From: Arabidopsis thaliana
Lineage: Eukaryota > Streptophyta > Magnoliopsida > Brassicales > Brassicaceae
DNA length: 64,000 nucleotides
NCBI RefSeq assembly: GCF_000001735.4
Contig: NC_003070.9
Span: forward strand, 27,203,971-27,267,970
Direction: 5' to 3'
The notes beneath the pieces are model-generated. The model worked only from the letters and a program-made list of their open reading frames with translations, did no database searches and was not told where the DNA came from. Shown piece after piece: positions 36,750 through 52,276 of this stretch. Position numbers and translations under genes: made by a program. Numbering within the stretch: the stretch's first letter is position 1; each line of letters begins with the position of its first letter.

Positions 36750-37304
36750 TCTATATATACATTTTTGCAGCCATTTTGTTAAATAAATCCTGTAGTTGAG
36801 ATTTATTTACAATGGTTGTCACTGGATTTTAATGTTTGTTTTTGATAATTAAAAAGAAAATCTTCGAATTAAATATTTGACATTTAACAATCTTCCCAAA
36901 ATCTCTCCACATTAACTACACGATTATTTACTAAAATAATACTTCTAAAATATTTAATATCATTTAATTACTACAAAATTATCATTTTTGATATTGCTTT
37001 TCTCCATGACTATAACAATTCGATTATAATCATCAAAGCGCAGAGATATAATCTGATAGCATTTAATTACTACAAAATTACAAAATATTTAGACAATGAT
37101 TCATAAACATATCATAAATAAGATCAACATTAATAAAATAAATGGGTTTATTTTTACAGGACGGGTTTGGAAGGACGTTACTTAATAACATTTGTAAACT
37201 ATAAAATAAAATTATTTTATAGATAAATACAATTTATAAACTTTTATATATACTAACTTTAAAAAATAAATTATTCCCGCGATATACCGCGGGTTAAAAT
37301 CTAG
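36750..37304 (+). mobile_element. Non-autonomous Helitron (ATREP-like) remnant
   Basis: The 3' end is diagnostic: a GC hairpin CCCGCG-ATATAC-CGCGGG at 37276-37293, then TTAAAAT and terminal CTAG (37301-37304) followed by T. This is the layout of Arabidopsis Helitron/ATREP 3' ends. A matching 5' end begins TCTATATATAC at 36750 and is preceded by A, so the element would sit between A and T, the Helitron target. Length would be 555 bases. It is AT-rich and non-coding. The 3' end is strong; the 5' end is tentative. Confidence 0.7.
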
Positions 37305-37933
37305 TGTATATATCAAGTTGTAGCAAAACCAGCTGTTGGTATAGTTTTTTCATTAAAGTTGTTCCATAAAGGTTTTAACTAATCACCGTGACGACTAAAC
37401 ACATTGGTTAAAAGTTAAAACCCATGTCGATTTATTGACTCTTGAAAGGTGAATAAGCCAACCATTACTATAGGTATAGGTTTTTATTTTTATTTATCTT
37501 ATGCCAAAAATCCAAAACGACTAGTATGACGCAGTAAACTGGGTAGATATAAGAATCATGGTCATTAAAACTCAAATATACGATTCACTTAATGTAAGAT
37601 ATGATTAAAGATAAGAATGGATTAACCCCCAAGTAAAGCGATAAGATCGAATATATTAAGTTCATAAACTCAGCTAAATGCAGATCATTACAGACAGTGG
37701 CGAAATCATTTAAAAAGGGATTAACCTATGATGAGGATAAAATGGTAAAATTAACAAAGCCCACTTGGCCCAATTGTCGTTCCGAAGAACACGCCTTGTC
37801 GCTCTGCGTATAAGAGTGTGCTCAGGCAAAAATGAAAGAACAAAAACACAGAGACACCTTTAAAATTGAGAAATTTTACTTTTTAGCCCAAAACTTTTAA
37901 AACTTATACTTTGAACCCTTTAGTTCTGAGAAA
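37305..37933. promoter_or_regulatory. HRE1 proximal promoter and leader
   Basis: The 630 bases between the Helitron end and the HRE1 start. It has AAGCCCACTTGGCCCAATTG at about 37758-37777, which carries two inverted site II-like motifs. No hypoxia-response element could be assigned with confidence. Confidence 0.4.
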
Positions 37934-38807
37934 ATGTGCGGAGGAGCTGTAATTTCCGATTACATAGCGCCGGAGAAGATTGCGAGATCATCTGGAAAGT
38001 CTTCCTGGAGAAGTAATGGCGTCTTTGACTGCTCAATCTACGATTTCGATGGAAATTTCGATGAATTAGAGTCCGATGAGCCATTTGTCTTCTCCTCTAC
38101 TCACAAACATCATGCTTCAGGTGAGTTACGATTCTGTTTTCTGATGTTTTGTATGTTCATCGTTTGGTTCTATGTCTCAAAGCTTTGAACTTTATCCATG
38201 GCTAGGCTCAGCATCAGATGGGAAGAAGAAACAGAGCAGTCGGTACAAAGGAATCAGAAGAAGGCCTTGGGGAAGATGGGCGGCTGAGATACGTGATCCA
38301 ATCAAAGGAGTTCGAGTTTGGCTCGGGACTTTCAACACAGCTGAAGAAGCTGCAAGAGCTTATGATCTTGAAGCTAAGAGAATCCGTGGAGCCAAAGCTA
38401 AGCTCAATTTCCCTAACGAATCCTCTGGAAAGAGGAAAGCCAAGGCTAAGACTGTGCAACAGGTAGAGGAGAATCATGAGGCTGATCTTGATGTGGCGGT
38501 GGTAAGCTCAGCGCCTAGTAGTAGCTGTCTTGATTTCTTGTGGGAGGAGAATAATCCGGACACGCTTCTGATTGATACACAATGGCTCGAAGATATCATC
38601 ATGGGCGATGCGAATAAGAAACATGAACCTAATGATAGTGAAGAAGCCAACAACGTTGATGCTTCTCTGCTTTCTGAAGAGCTTCTTGCTTTTGAGAACC
38701 AGACCGAATATTTCTCGCAGATGCCTTTTACGGAGGGAAACTGTGATTCCTCAACGTCTCTGAGTAGTCTCTTTGATGGAGGCAATGACATGGGTCTATG
38801 GTCCTGA
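37934..38807 (+). CDS. HRE1: Group VII ethylene response factor HRE1 (ERF73)
   Basis: AP2/ERF transcription factor that promotes the low-oxygen response. Two exons, 37934-38120 and 38206-38807, give 262 aa. The N-terminus [10 protein letters not shown] is the group VII Met-Cys N-degron: after Met removal the Cys is oxidised and the protein is destroyed when oxygen and nitric oxide are present. The AP2/ERF domain begins right after the intron ([55 protein letters not shown]). The tail is acidic with [11 protein letters not shown] and ends MGLWS. An ATG inside the intron at 38172 is in frame through the acceptor and would give a 211-aa form without the Cys degron. Splice variants of HRE1 are reported; which carries which start should be checked. 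Confidence 0.97.
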
Positions 38808-39177
38808 ACGGTTCTATTGTACAAATGACATGAGTGTTTTAAATGAGTTCTTCTTCGACTTGTCTGTTTGCTATTTATTCTTCAAACCTTAGCCAGTGTC
38901 AAACAAAAACGGCCACTACGACTATTGTTTTGAAGATTGCGATATTTTAAGTTGTAAGAATGTAGAGAATAATGTTTGGGAAGAACAAAGCTCGATTCAT
39001 ATTTGTGATAAACGCAAAATATAGATTCGATTCAAACAAAAAGGTGCAAAACATCTAAGGGTCTTAAGAGAAACAAGTGAGAAGAAAAAACAGTTACGGT
39101 TCGATAACTCTTCAATCCCAAAAGTAACAAAAAAGCATGTCTATAACCATTAAACCATTGAGTAAAGGCTATCAACT

Positions 39178-41484
<2,307 letters not shown>

Positions 41485-44400
41485 ATGGGTGTCTCGTTTA
41501 AGATATCGAAGGTTGGTAGAAAGTTTCGACCTAAGATTTCTACTGAATTGGCTACTCCTGATTCCCCAAAAGCAATCGTTCTATCTGGGAAACCAAAGGT
41601 AATTTAACTTAGAATTTTAGTTGTATTGTGTTCCAACTAAATTCGCTTATTTTGGAAAGTTATATAGAAAATTTATTACGTTTGGTTCAGGCCACTGATG
41701 ATAGCAATATTGGCGATGTTTCCGGGTTTTCGAAGCCATCTTTACCCGATATATCTCCAGGTTTGGATCTCAACGAACCACTTTGACACATAATGTTTTG
41801 CTAAATTCTAGCTATGTTGAATTGAGTGCATTTTGGTTTCTCTGCAGATCATGAAGTTTCCTTCATATTGAGCCTCTATCCAAATGGGTACTCTATAGGA
41901 AAAACCTCTGAGGTATGTACTGAGAGTCTATATGAATTTATTTATCTTGTGATTTCTTGTATTTGAGTTTTAAAACCTTCACGTTTTCACAAATTTGAGT
42001 TTTTGAATACCAGGCTATGCAACAGATATCGTTTCGAGATGTTCCAAAGGTCTTACATCCGTATGATAGGGCAGCAGAGGGTCTCCTTTCGGTAAATCTT
42101 TCGAACTATGTTATTATAGACTTGATTTGAACATGTAATCAAAGTTTTGGTGAATGAATTCAAAGTACTTAGATTTAGTAAATGTGAAGATGATGTTTTT
42201 TTTCCCCACTTGTTCTACCCGAATAATGCATTTCACTGCACTACTTACTCGCGTTTTGTTAAATACACTTTCTGAGTTTCATTCTACTGAGTAAATGTTT
42301 TTAATCCCTTTGTACGCTTTATAGGCTATTGAGGCTGGCAGGCTTCCTGGGGACATTTTGGAAGATATACCTTGCAAATTTGTGGATGGGGTGGTTATAT
42401 GTGAGGTGAGTTATCTGCAATTATTTTTTGGGATAAAGCCTTCCATAAGTTCTTGGAAACAGTCCAAACGTATATAAATATATTTAAAAAGAGCTCAACA
42501 GAAATTATCTACACTTAATCAAGATTAAAAAAATGTCGTAATTATAAGTACATGGAAGTTTATCTTCCAAACTCAATTGTACATGTATTTGATTGTTTCT
42601 GAAACATAATGGAGTAACTGGGACCAGAAGTAAACATAAAAAACCTAGTTATACTAATTTTTAATTGACTGCTGTGTACCATCTTACATCATCATGTTTT
42701 CTTTAATTTTTGGCACATACTATTGTAGGTGCATGACTATCGGAAACATACCTCATCTCAAGTCTCTCCTGTGATAAATAAATTGCGCCTTAAGATGTCA
42801 CTCGAGAATGTGGTAAAAGATATTCCATCAATGTCAGACAACTCATGGACGTACGGTGATCTCATGGTAATCATGGTAGCTCGTGGCTTATAGGTCGTAT
42901 ATCTGAGCACTGAAACTATTATCTTCTGTACTGATCCTTACATCAACTGCAGGAAGTGGAGTCCAGGATATTAAAAGCCTTACAACCTGAACTCTGTCTG
43001 GATCCTTTACCCAGACTTGATAGGCTGAGTAAAAATCCTTTGACTGCTAAGGTAATATCTCATTAAAAAGACTCCTTGTGCTTTCTGTTCTCAGTTGTTT
43101 ATTATAGTGTCTAAAATGTTTTTTTTTCTCTACTCGATAGCTCGATTTGTCGCTTTCTACTTTGCGGAGAAAGAGATTAAGGCAAATGGCAGAAGTGACA
43201 GTCATGTCTCAGAATAAGATTCAGGGGAAAAAGGTGTGCATTGATCGGCTTCCTGAAAGTTCAGAGCGAGGAAATTTGCCAGGGCATTTGATAATGCAGC
43301 AAACCAATAACAACCAGGCTATTCAAAACCTTGGTACTAATATGCTGGCGGGATTAAGAAGTCAGCCGTTGCAAGATGCACCAAATTCCTCTCTGGCCTT
43401 GGTACCACCTCAGCAACAAAGGTACATGGGAATTGGAAGTACAAGAAACACGCAGGATCAAGGATCAAATTCTGTCAGTGTCTCTGGCGCTTCGCCTGGT
43501 GGACTAGATGCGATGCTGCCTTATGGCTCTGATAGTATGAACCCTGGTACATCTTTTCATAGAAAGAGAGAAAGTCAAGAAGGACAAATGTCTTCTATGC
43601 CTGGCTTGAATAAGCGAACAAGGGTTTCACATATGGGTCCTGATGGGGTTCCGCAGCAACAGTTAGGGCAACGTATGGATGGCCTTCATGGATCCGATAC
43701 AAATTGGAAAAATACGCTTCTACAACACCAAGACATGCTAGGCAGAAGTATTCAGTATCCAAATACAAGTATTCAGAGGTTTTCACCACACCAAATGGAA
43801 GGGGTTATGAATCAGGAAGGTGGTCCCATGCAATTTCCAGCTTCACAACAGGGGGGAATGAAATACACTTCAAAAGAGGAGCCATTTGAGACTGGTAAAA
43901 TTGATGGCGGCACCAGAAACAATATTCCGGGGGTGGGAAGTGATGCAAATGATTTAGATCCACGTATTCAGTCAAGGATGCCCCATAATGCATTCATTAG
44001 ATCAAATTTCCCTCAAACATCCTGGAATGTTAATCCTGGCCAGCAGATTGAAAAAGAGCCGAAAAAAGAAGAACAATTTAGTCGTAGGATATCGGCTCAA
44101 AGTCCTCGTTTGTCGGCAGGTGGTCCACCGCAGTCCCCACTTTCATCGAAGTCTGGTGAGTTTTCTGGTGGTTCAATGGGGACCCACTATGGAGCAGTTG
44201 CAGCAGCTCAGAAGGACAAGGCTGTTACTTCTATTCCTGCTATTGGTGCTACTCAGTCAGTGGGTTCTAGTGCTAATGAAGCTATGCAGCAAAGGCAACA
44301 CCAAGCCCAAATGGCTGCAAAACGGAGAACAAATTCTCTTCCTAAGACGCAAGTTATTAGCACTGTTGGTTCTCCTGTTAGTGTCAATACTATTAGTGTC

Positions 44401-47248
44401 CCAGTTAATGCAAGGAGCCCTTCAGTGGGACCCCAAACTTTGGGCGATCACGCAATCTTGGACAGATTTTCAAAGATTGAACGAGTTGCTGCTAGGTATG
44501 AATGTTATGAAACCTGGTTTGTTGATTTTATTCCCTTCAAATTCTTTTTTATGATCTTTACTTTCACTTATGTGATACTTCTCCTGTTTTGATTCTGGCT
44601 TTACGCTAGAGCATTGCTGGCATTGTCTTATTCTCCTTATATCATTGCATTTATATAAATAAATAATGTTTGTTGGTGCATGAACAAGTTCTATATTTCA
44701 TAGATTTTATTTTTTGGTTGATCCAGTTTCTTGTTCCATTTTTAGGTACCAACTAAACTGCAAAAAGCATAAGGTGGATGAGTACTCTCGAAGACCTCGC
44801 GTGTATGCTAAACAGCCCCTTACTGTTTGTTTATCAAACCTGTCTAACGAAGAGGTCTTCAAAGACGAGGACGAAGCATTATCAAAATCTATATTTGGTG
44901 GCAGTATGAATACATACAAGACCAGAGTCATTCACTTTGGTCAGATGGAACGTGTAATGCAAGGTCTGTTTTTCTTTTAACTAGATATCTGGCTATTGGT
45001 ATATTTCTTTATGTGATTGACCAGACTCCAGTATCTTTTCAGGTTCGGTCCCTTCCTTCATCCCTAGAAACCGAACAAGACTGGTGATGTCAGAGAAGGC
45101 CGTCGATGGGACAGTAGCATGGTATCAAGGGGACGTAGATGAAGGGGATGTTTTTCAGGCTGAAGATTTTCTCTTAGCGTTGCCCAATACAGTAAGTTCA
45201 CAGGAAATTTGATAGTTATCATACTCCCCTGCATTCTTTTTTGATCAGCAATATATCTTCAACTTGCATGCACTACCATTCAATGTAATGTTGATTTTAC
45301 ATTTAGTGATGTTTATAGGTTGTCGGGTCATGTTCTTGGGGTTTATGTCTCTGTTGTGAATGTTTTGTGTAATTATGAATATGGTTGGTTGGTCTATGGA
45401 TACTTCTCTCTTGTTAGTTGCTTATGCTCGTTTATCCTTCTTGTCCAATGCGATCAAAAGGGAATGGACAATGGATTATTAATTTTTCTCTTATGTACGC
45501 CACTTATTTTCTGGAAGCTATGCTGACTTGCTTATTCCTCACTTTGTCACAGCACATCGCCGATCTACTTGCTACTCAATTTAAATCACTGGTATTTCTC
45601 GAGTTCTGAATCAATTATTTCATGTTCCTGGTTCTATGGTAAAGCTACTTAAAGATTGATTTATATGCTTATGCAGATGGCCCGTGAAGGATACATGATT
45701 GAAGAACATATTATGGCAAAGCCAAACCGTGGGGATACTGGCCCAATCAGCAGCCATCCAAATTCTGCGGGTGGTTATCCAAGAGGTTATTCTGCAAACG
45801 ATATGCAACAGTATGGAGATGCAGTTGCAGGGCAAGCGTCTGGTGAGGCATCAAAACATGGGAATACTGGAAATACGCCGAATAACTCAACCCAGAATAT
45901 TCTTGCAAATGCAAGGATGGTTCCTCCAACAAATTCTCAAGCCTTGCAAATGTCTCAAGGACTGCTGTCTGGTGTCTCCATGCCTATGCAACCACAACAG
46001 CTTGACCCACAACAGTCAGCGCTACTGTCATCACATTCACAGCAGAAAAATCAACAGTCAATGTTTACACAGCAACAGCATCCACAAATGCAGAGACCTT
46101 CCATGATACTGCCTACAAATCCACTATCAGCCATCAACTCGATGAGCCAGAGCTCTGGTATGCAGCCGGGTGGTCAGATGGCCAACAAGTATTCGCCTCT
46201 CCAACTGCAGATGTTACAGCAGCAGCAGCAGGCGGCAGTGCAGAAGAAGATAATGATGGGGCTAGGATCAGGTGTAGGCATGGGTATGGGTATGGGCATG
46301 GGTATGGGTATGGGAAGCATGGGAAATAGTATTGCTGGGCTTGGAGCTTTAGGCAACCAATTGAATATGGCAGGAAGAGGTATGGGGGGAACCGGAATCT
46401 CATCGTCAATGTCTGTTCCTGGCATCGGTAATATGGGCCAGAACCCAATGAATCTGAATCCAGCATCAAATTTGAATGCTATAAGCCAGCAACTCCGATC
46501 TGGTGCATTAACACCACAACAAAACGCTCTGTTTACACAGATTAGGATGGGCATGGCAAACCGAGGAGGTGTAATGGGTGCTCCTCAAACCGGGATAAGT
46601 GGCGTGTCAGGTACTAGGCAGATGCACCCCAGCTCAGCTGGTCTTTCCATGTTGGATCAGAACAGAGCTAATCTGCAGCGAGCTGCTGCTATGGGTAACA
46701 TGGGCCCACCCAAGCTGATGCCTGGAATGATGAATCTTTACATGAATCAACAACAACAGCAGCAGCAACTCCAGCAGCAACCCCAACAACAACAGTTGCA
46801 GCATCAGCAACAGTTACAGCAGCCTATGTCTCAGCCATCTCAGCAGCTAGCTCAGTCTCCGCAGCAGCAGCAGCAGCTACAACAACATGAACAGCCTCAA
46901 CAAGCACAGCAGCAGCAGCAGGCAACAGCATCCCCTCTTCAGTCTGTACTATCACCACCCCAAGTAGGGTCACCATCAGCTGGAATTACCCAACAGCAGC
47001 TACAACAGTCCAGTCCCCAGCAAATGAGTCAGAGAACTCCAATGAGTCCCCAGCAAGTGAACCAAAGAACTCCTATGAGTCCTCAGATAAGCTCGGGTGC
47101 AATGCATCCCATGAGCACAAGCAACCTCGAGGGTTGTCCAGCGAGTCCACAGCTTAGCTCTCAGACAATGGGTTCTGTTGGTAGCATCACTAATTCTCCA
47201 ATGGAGCTTCAAGGTCCCAAAAACAACTCTGCTGGTAATAATTCTTGA
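41485..47248 (+). CDS. PHL: PHYTOCHROME-DEPENDENT LATE-FLOWERING, Spt20-like Gln-rich nuclear protein
   Basis: Nuclear protein reported to act with phytochrome B and CONSTANS in flowering; its N-terminus resembles the Spt20 subunit of SAGA. Twelve coding exons: 41485-41598, 41691-41760, 41848-41912, 42014-42091, 42325-42405, 42729-42866, 42953-43051, 43141-44495, 44746-44963, 45043-45191, 45553-45591 and 45677-47248, giving 1,325 aa. The Spt20-like part is about 60-215 (HEVSFILSLYPNGYSIGK, RLPGDILEDIPCKFVDGVVICEVHDYR). Exon 8 is a long disordered region with Pro/Ser/Gln. Exons 9-11 encode a second conserved block (RVYAKQPLTVCLSNLSNEEVF, IPRNRTRLVMSEKAVDGTVAWYQGD). Exon 12 is rich in Gln, Met and Gly. 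The PHL symbol follows the locus; Spt20 similarity is by eye. Confidence 0.93.
46270..46930 (+). repeat. Coding low-complexity tracts in PHL exon 12
   Basis: At 46275-46315 a GGTATG/GGCATG hexamer tract encodes alternating Gly-Met. At 46748-46930 CAG/CAA tracts encode several poly-Gln runs broken by Leu, His and Pro. Mixed CAA/CAG codons should slow repeat slippage. Poly-Gln length may vary between accessions. Confidence 0.85.
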
Positions 47249-47978
47249 TCAGGAAAACTATGATTTTGGGTAGACATTATTTATCTTCAGGAACCCTTTG
47301 CTTCACAACATGAGTTGTTATCTACATTAGGGACAAGCATAGAAAGAGTTTTTAGTTTACCGTCTTAAGTTTTGCTTGTACATTAAGCTTTTGAAATTAA
47401 ATTTAGATTCATGACCAAAGCCTGTAGAGAAAAAGTAAAGAATCTGTTGTGCTCTGCTAGTGAAATTAAGTGCCACTATCATTAGGTTGTTGATATAACC
47501 ACTGTCTGCTTCAAGGCTATTTGGAGATTTATTTTAAGCTTAATAATTAATATATCTGTTTTGTTCAATTGTTGTGATTTGCCACTGCTACCTTGTAAAC
47601 ATGGGAACTAAAATTTGATATGCACACTACAATTTCAGCTATATGATTTGTGGGGGAAATAAAGAAAGATTTCGTTGCCCAGCCAGATGCTCTTGAATAT
47701 TTGTGAATGTGCATCAATATATTTGTAAAGGAAGGCCAAAAACAAATAGGATTTTTCAAAATTGCCAAAATCACAATGTAGTTACAGAAAATCGGATTAA
47801 TCAATTCTTGTTCACTAAACAAAATGTACACACACCATCGAAGAAGTTACCAGCCAGTTCATCGGGAAAAAATACCGTCTTTGAAGTCTGCCTGAGTCTG
47901 CGATAGAATCTGTCTCTTTTCTCTCTTTACTCACGCAACTTGATCCACATCCAAGTTTCTTCTTTCTTTGTTTGCTCT
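47249..47978. other. Convergent 3' region between PHL and the CIP7-like gene
   Basis: 3' untranslated regions of both genes and about 300 bases of AT-rich DNA. No gene seen. Confidence 0.5.
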
Positions 47979-50900
47979 CTATCTTGGCTTCGAATCATTT
48001 CCTTTGCCGCGGAATGTGGAGAGCGAGAAGAATGACTTTTGCGCTGTAAAAGAAGAAATAATACGACTCATTTCAAGGAAGAATGATGGAGAATCTTGCA
48101 TTCTGCATGAGTAATATGCATGAAAAGAAAAAAAAAACAAGTTTTTGACCTTTAAAGTTGCTTCCAGACATTTGATGATCATCTTTCAGCTCGGTGTTAG
48201 AAGCTTGAAGAAGAAAGACAATATCAACTAAATATGTAAGAACTCGCGATAGCATTAAACTTAGAGAGGAAGAAAGCAATACTATTAGTATTACCTTGTT
48301 CAGGGAACTCACTCTCATTGAATCCATCCTCAGAGAGATGATTTTGTAGAGATCCCATTCTCGACTTTCTTAAATCCTCTGATGATCTATCCGCAAAGTC
48401 TCTCCTATCTTCAACCTCATCATCTCCTTCAGAAGTCGTTACAGATACCCAATCCATCATCAAGCTTTCCGCTCCGCGGCTTTTTCTTCCAAACTTTAGC
48501 AACCGTTTAAACCCTTTACTTAAATCCTTCTTTGACTGATACTGAGACATATTATTAGCAGCAGCAACGGTAACAGGAGTTTGAGCCGTTCCCCATTTCT
48601 TTCTCATCCGAGAACTCCACGAAGCAGGGCTTCCCGTGGGAGAATCCACAGAAGCATCAACATCTGACGAGTGCTCGTGAGGATAGCTGAATGAGTGTTG
48701 CAGGTTTGCATTCCAAGAAAGAGGACTTTCTCCAGGTGAGTCCATTAACGAGGCAAGCAATGTCGTAGGCACAGTAGCGGGTAAGAAACTACAATTCTCT
48801 TCTCCTGAATGATCAACTTTCTCATAAGCTTCGCTTAGCATTGGATTTCCATCCTCAAACACCAATGTTTCCAATTCTTCCACTTCCTCTTCTTCTCTAA
48901 CAGCATTCTCCAAGACTTCTTCTGGTTCAGCTTCAGGTTCATCATATTCTTCATTTCTCAGAGTCTCGGATATATCAGAGTCCACTCTTAGAGAGACCAT
49001 CATATCATCAGAGCAGAGAGTGGAGAGTTCCGTAAAGTCTATGTTCCCAGAGGAGCTTTTCCTTAATGATCGAGGTCTTTGGAGAAGTGTATCTTCCTTG
49101 ATATTCTTGGTGCGACCACTACTTTTCACCTGTGATCGCATAGTAGTTTTGACAGCTAAAGAAGATGGTTTCGTGTTTTCCTTTATAAGTTCAGAAAAAT
49201 TTGGAACAGATTGTGCGAGCGACTTGTCTGATCTTCGCCTCCCAGAAGAGGTGTTTGAAACTTTACCTGATGGTTTTGGAACCGATGCTGCACTCCGCGG
49301 AGTAATAGAAGAAGACATGTTCCTGTTGGGTTGAAGCTTTCTAGCTTGGGAGCTCCGAGAAGAAATGCTGCCAACAGATTGTTGTCCACTGGCTGCTTTA
49401 TCTTTTGCCCGAGGTTTCTGTTCAGAGATATCTTCATCTTCTTCGCTCTGAAATGAGTTTATAGGATGTGCCAAAAAGACAGTATCATCAATAACAAGTC
49501 TTAGCAATCGGAACATTTCTAATGGATCTAATGCTAAGTTACCTGGTACTTTTTCATACTTGACCGAGAGTTAAAAGACCTGAATTTCTCTGCACGCTGA
49601 CGAGTACTTGAAAGCAAATCTTTTCTCTCAGAAGACGAAGCAGAGAGCTTAGCTTTCATCTCGGTTCTACTTTGCTCAAGAGCCTCTTGCATAGACTTCA
49701 GTTTTGTTTCCTTCTCACCTTTTTTCAAACTCCATTCTTCTCTCAGTTTGGCATCCCTTTTCTTCATATACTTCTCATAAAACTTTCCTTTAGAATCATC
49801 CGTAAGACTAAGGTCCGATAAATTCCGTCGCAATGCATCCCCTTTGTCTTTGTCACCAACTAAGGGAGTCATAAGCTTTGAGAAATCAGCAGAACCGCCA
49901 CCAAGAGAAAGTCTTTTTTCTGTAGCTGCTATAGAATGAGATGGCTCTTTGTGTGCAACTTGGTTTTCACTCGACTTACCACGTCTGGAGGAACTTGATT
50001 GATCCCCTGGAACCCGGAGTTGATGCTCAGCAAAAAGCTTTTCAAGCTCATTCGCCTTCAATTTCAACTCATCATTAGCCCCCGGATTTTCCTTTGACAG
50101 TCTTGTCCTCTGTATTTGATCTACCGATGCAGGTGGAAACCTACTACTGTTAGCTCTAACCTGCCTGCCCTCCCCATCGTCAGGACCATCCCTCACATTA
50201 AATTGTGGTTTCTGAGGTAACACCGGTTGTTCGTCTGATGGAACCACTTCTTTCTTCTTGATCCTGCCAAAAGAGTATCTAGACTGCGGTTGAGAAGCCA
50301 CATCCTCCTTAAAACTAGCTTCTATATGAGCTGACTGAGATCGTGTATGGCGAGAAGGAAACATGGCTGATGATTGTGATACATTGTTGGCTTTGTGTTC
50401 ATAACCCTCCTCTCTCTGTCTGGATTTAGCATCACTCATGACATTCTGTAGCCTATCGACATGTCTCTCAGTCTGGTTTTGTGAAGCAGAAGACACATTC
50501 GGATCAATGACTGATCTGGACTGAACATAAGACGTTGCTTCAACTCCTGACACCAACCTCGTTTCAGTGACAGTTTTGGAACTCTCAACTCTGTCTCGAG
50601 AAGCTTCTTCATCACCAACTTTTTCGGAGTCACTCTTCAGCTCATATTTGACTTCATCGTCCTTTTTAACGCTTTCATTGAAATTAGGTTGAGCTATGGT
50701 ATGAGGAAGAGACGAAGAAGTCGAAGACGGATCCTCCGGGAAACTCTCCAACTTCTTTTCTGATGCCAAATCAGTGCTCATGTCACTCACAATACTGCTT
50801 CTTCTCAGGATAGGTTTCTCAGAGGAAGAAACATCTGAGGAGAGTCTCCTCAGCTCTGTGGATTTAGTAACAGCTACAGGTTTGCTTCCCCCAGAGGGTG

Positions 50901-52276
50901 AGTTTTCCTTCTGTTTGTTTTCAAAGAGGTTAATCCTATCCTGCACACTGAGTCGTCTTGTGTGTTGGGTAGTCTTAACTGTAGAAGAGGTTACATCCAA
51001 ACTGTCATCAGTTTTCTCCTCTTCATTCCTTTTGGTACTTGTAGTAGCACACTGTTGAATTTGATGTTCTGATTCGTTTACCGCATTTTGCTTCTGGCGC
51101 GTGCTATCTTTTTGGAGGCTGACATTGTCAACACCAGCCAACTGATTCGAGTACTTCATGTCGATCAAGTCTGGCCTTTGCTTCCATAGTGAGATATATT
51201 TACTGCATGCTTCACTGATGGAACCATTCCAATTCAATCAAACAACAAAGCATGAAAGATAGGTTTCATCAAATGAAAAGTAGCAAAACAATAAAAGGCT
51301 TACTCCAAATGATGTGCACTAAATCTATCAGCAAATTGTTTGAGTTCGGAAACAGTATGAGGGTCGAAACCGCTAGCTGATGCATGAGAAATGGACGTTG
51401 TCAAGTCCTTTTTAATAGCTTCAAGTCTTAAGTCTATAGCCTTTAAGAGCTCCTTCCTGAATATAGAGAAGAAAAAGTAATCAATATAAAACTCTTTAAA
51501 CACAGAACAAACATAAACGCAGAGAAGCTTTACTTTGTGGCATCTGCTGCAGCTCCATCATCTGAAACGGAAGGAAATAGGATTCAAATTGATGTTAAAG
51601 ATCAATGTACGAGCAAAGTAACAACAGTAAAATCAAACACACCTGATGCACCAAACTTTGAGTCTTCACTCCGCTTTAAGAACCAAAAAAATGACAACAA
51701 AACTTTAGGAAAGATCGATCGGTCAAGAATCACAATTAGAAGTCAAGTTTCAAAATAGTGGTTACAACCTGCGAATATAATGTTCGAGCTGCTTCCAACT
51801 GCAACATCTCGGAATAATATGTATTGACCTTTTCGAGAGTTTCTGGACTATTAACAAATTGAACAAATCTGAAAGGACAAATGGTGGAAGAAACTATTAC
51901 TATATCGAAAAAAGGCTATGTGAAAAGAAACCAAAATGATATTGAATTCTTTGTTATAAACCTCTCTAATGTTCTTTTAGTGAACCAAGTGTTGCTTTTC
52001 TCCACCTCCAATCTAATAGAGGATTGAGCAACAGGCGACGCTTTTGCTTCAAGAACTTTTAAATGATTCACAAAGGGTTGAATCAACCCTGAAGCTAGCT
52101 TCTCTGTCTGTTCATTGCTTGATACAAACAATTCGCATCTATCAAAGGAAAAACACACACTTGTTTATACAGAACAAACTAGAAATCATGAAATCTTGAA
52201 GTGGAACATATACTCACTTTGAATGCTTTGGCGATAATTCGAATACCACGTAGTCAAGAACCGTATCTGACCTCAT
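47979..52276 (-). CDS. COP1-interacting protein 7-like (CIP7-related) nuclear protein
   Basis: Large disordered protein related to CIP7, a COP1-binding transcriptional activator in light signalling; this gene is annotated from memory as COP1-interacting protein-related. The start at 52276 ([20 protein letters not shown]) matches the conserved N-terminus of the family. Exons seen: 52276-52218; 52138 to about 51960; short exons near 51870-51770, 51670-51640 and 51560-51530; about 51460-51304; 51214-49543; 49447-48295; 48203-48150; 48043-47979. Residues after the first 100 are helical ([36 protein letters not shown]), then Ser/Arg/Glu/Lys-rich disorder, with a coiled region [41 protein letters not shown] split near 49600-49760. 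The C-terminus has a small basic tail. Small middle exons are less certain than the two long ones. Confidence 0.82.

Noticed and set aside
46134..46554. Minus frames of 111-126 codons in PHL exon 12
   Set aside because: Antisense of the Gly-Met and Gln repeats; they encode Pro/Ile/Tyr repeats with no independent support.
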